Source: Trueperaceae bacterium (GTDB lineage Bacteria; Deinococcota; Deinococci; Deinococcales; Trueperaceae). Taken from it: 5,235 nucleotides of DNA. The first letter of the stretch is position 1. The number at the start of each line of letters is the position of its first letter. This document shows positions 5,216 to 5,235 of this stretch, in pieces. Below the pieces are notes generated by a model, which ran no database searches, was not told where the DNA came from, and saw nothing but the letters and a program-made list of their open reading frames with translations. A program made the position numbers and the translations under genes. The stretch covers positions 1-5,235 of the forward strand of contig SKMG01000202.1 of NCBI GenBank assembly GCA_007121175.1. Reading direction: 5' to 3'.

Positions 5216-5235
5216 GATCGGGGTGGCGCGTGCGA

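Noticed and set aside
1..5235. Repeated CTCGAGGCG words at several places (for example near 179, 343, 1019 and 2239)
   Set aside because: They all lie inside coding regions as Leu-Glu-Ala codons, so they reflect codon use and not a repeat element. No regular array, tRNA, rRNA or insertion-sequence ends were seen either.

Overview
This is a GC-rich, tightly packed bacterial window with eight genes, all on the + strand. No RNA gene, mobile element or CRISPR array was seen. The organism is probably a member of Deinococcota, perhaps a Truepera-like lineage. Three things suggest this: the subgroup Ib aspartate aminotransferase looks Thermus-like, the AMP nucleosidase is the short form, and several genes have a TAGNNN hexamer 5-6 nt before the ATG, as in leaderless transcription. 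The assignment is an inference from protein resemblance and was not tested by any search.

Layout. 1-363: the 3' part of a DinB-family gene, cut by the window edge and followed by a small hairpin. 412-834: nucleoside diphosphate kinase (ndk) with a complete active site. 871-2025: a PLP-dependent aspartate aminotransferase of class I/II. 2022-2450: an OsmC-family protein whose GTG start overlaps the aminotransferase stop by 4 nt, so the two are probably translationally coupled. 2451-2554: an intergenic gap with GC-rich hairpins, ending in a good leaderless promoter candidate. 2555-3460: AMP nucleosidase, short form. 3465-3728: a GNAT acetyltransferase remnant that has lost its acetyl-CoA-binding core through an in-frame deletion. 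3773-4714: a ten-helix EamA/DMT-family transporter. 4724-5215: a small lipoprotein of unknown function.

How the genes relate. ndk (NDP to NTP) and amn (AMP to adenine plus ribose 5-phosphate) both act on nucleotide pools. The aminotransferase supplies aspartate or glutamate, and OsmC proteins typically reduce organic peroxides. This reads as an ordinary housekeeping neighbourhood of short transcription units, not one dedicated pathway.

I found no convincing new multi-gene system. The points most worth a second look are the repeated TAGNNN-ATG spacing, the internally deleted GNAT gene, and a resembling leader in front of ndk and the aminotransferase gene.
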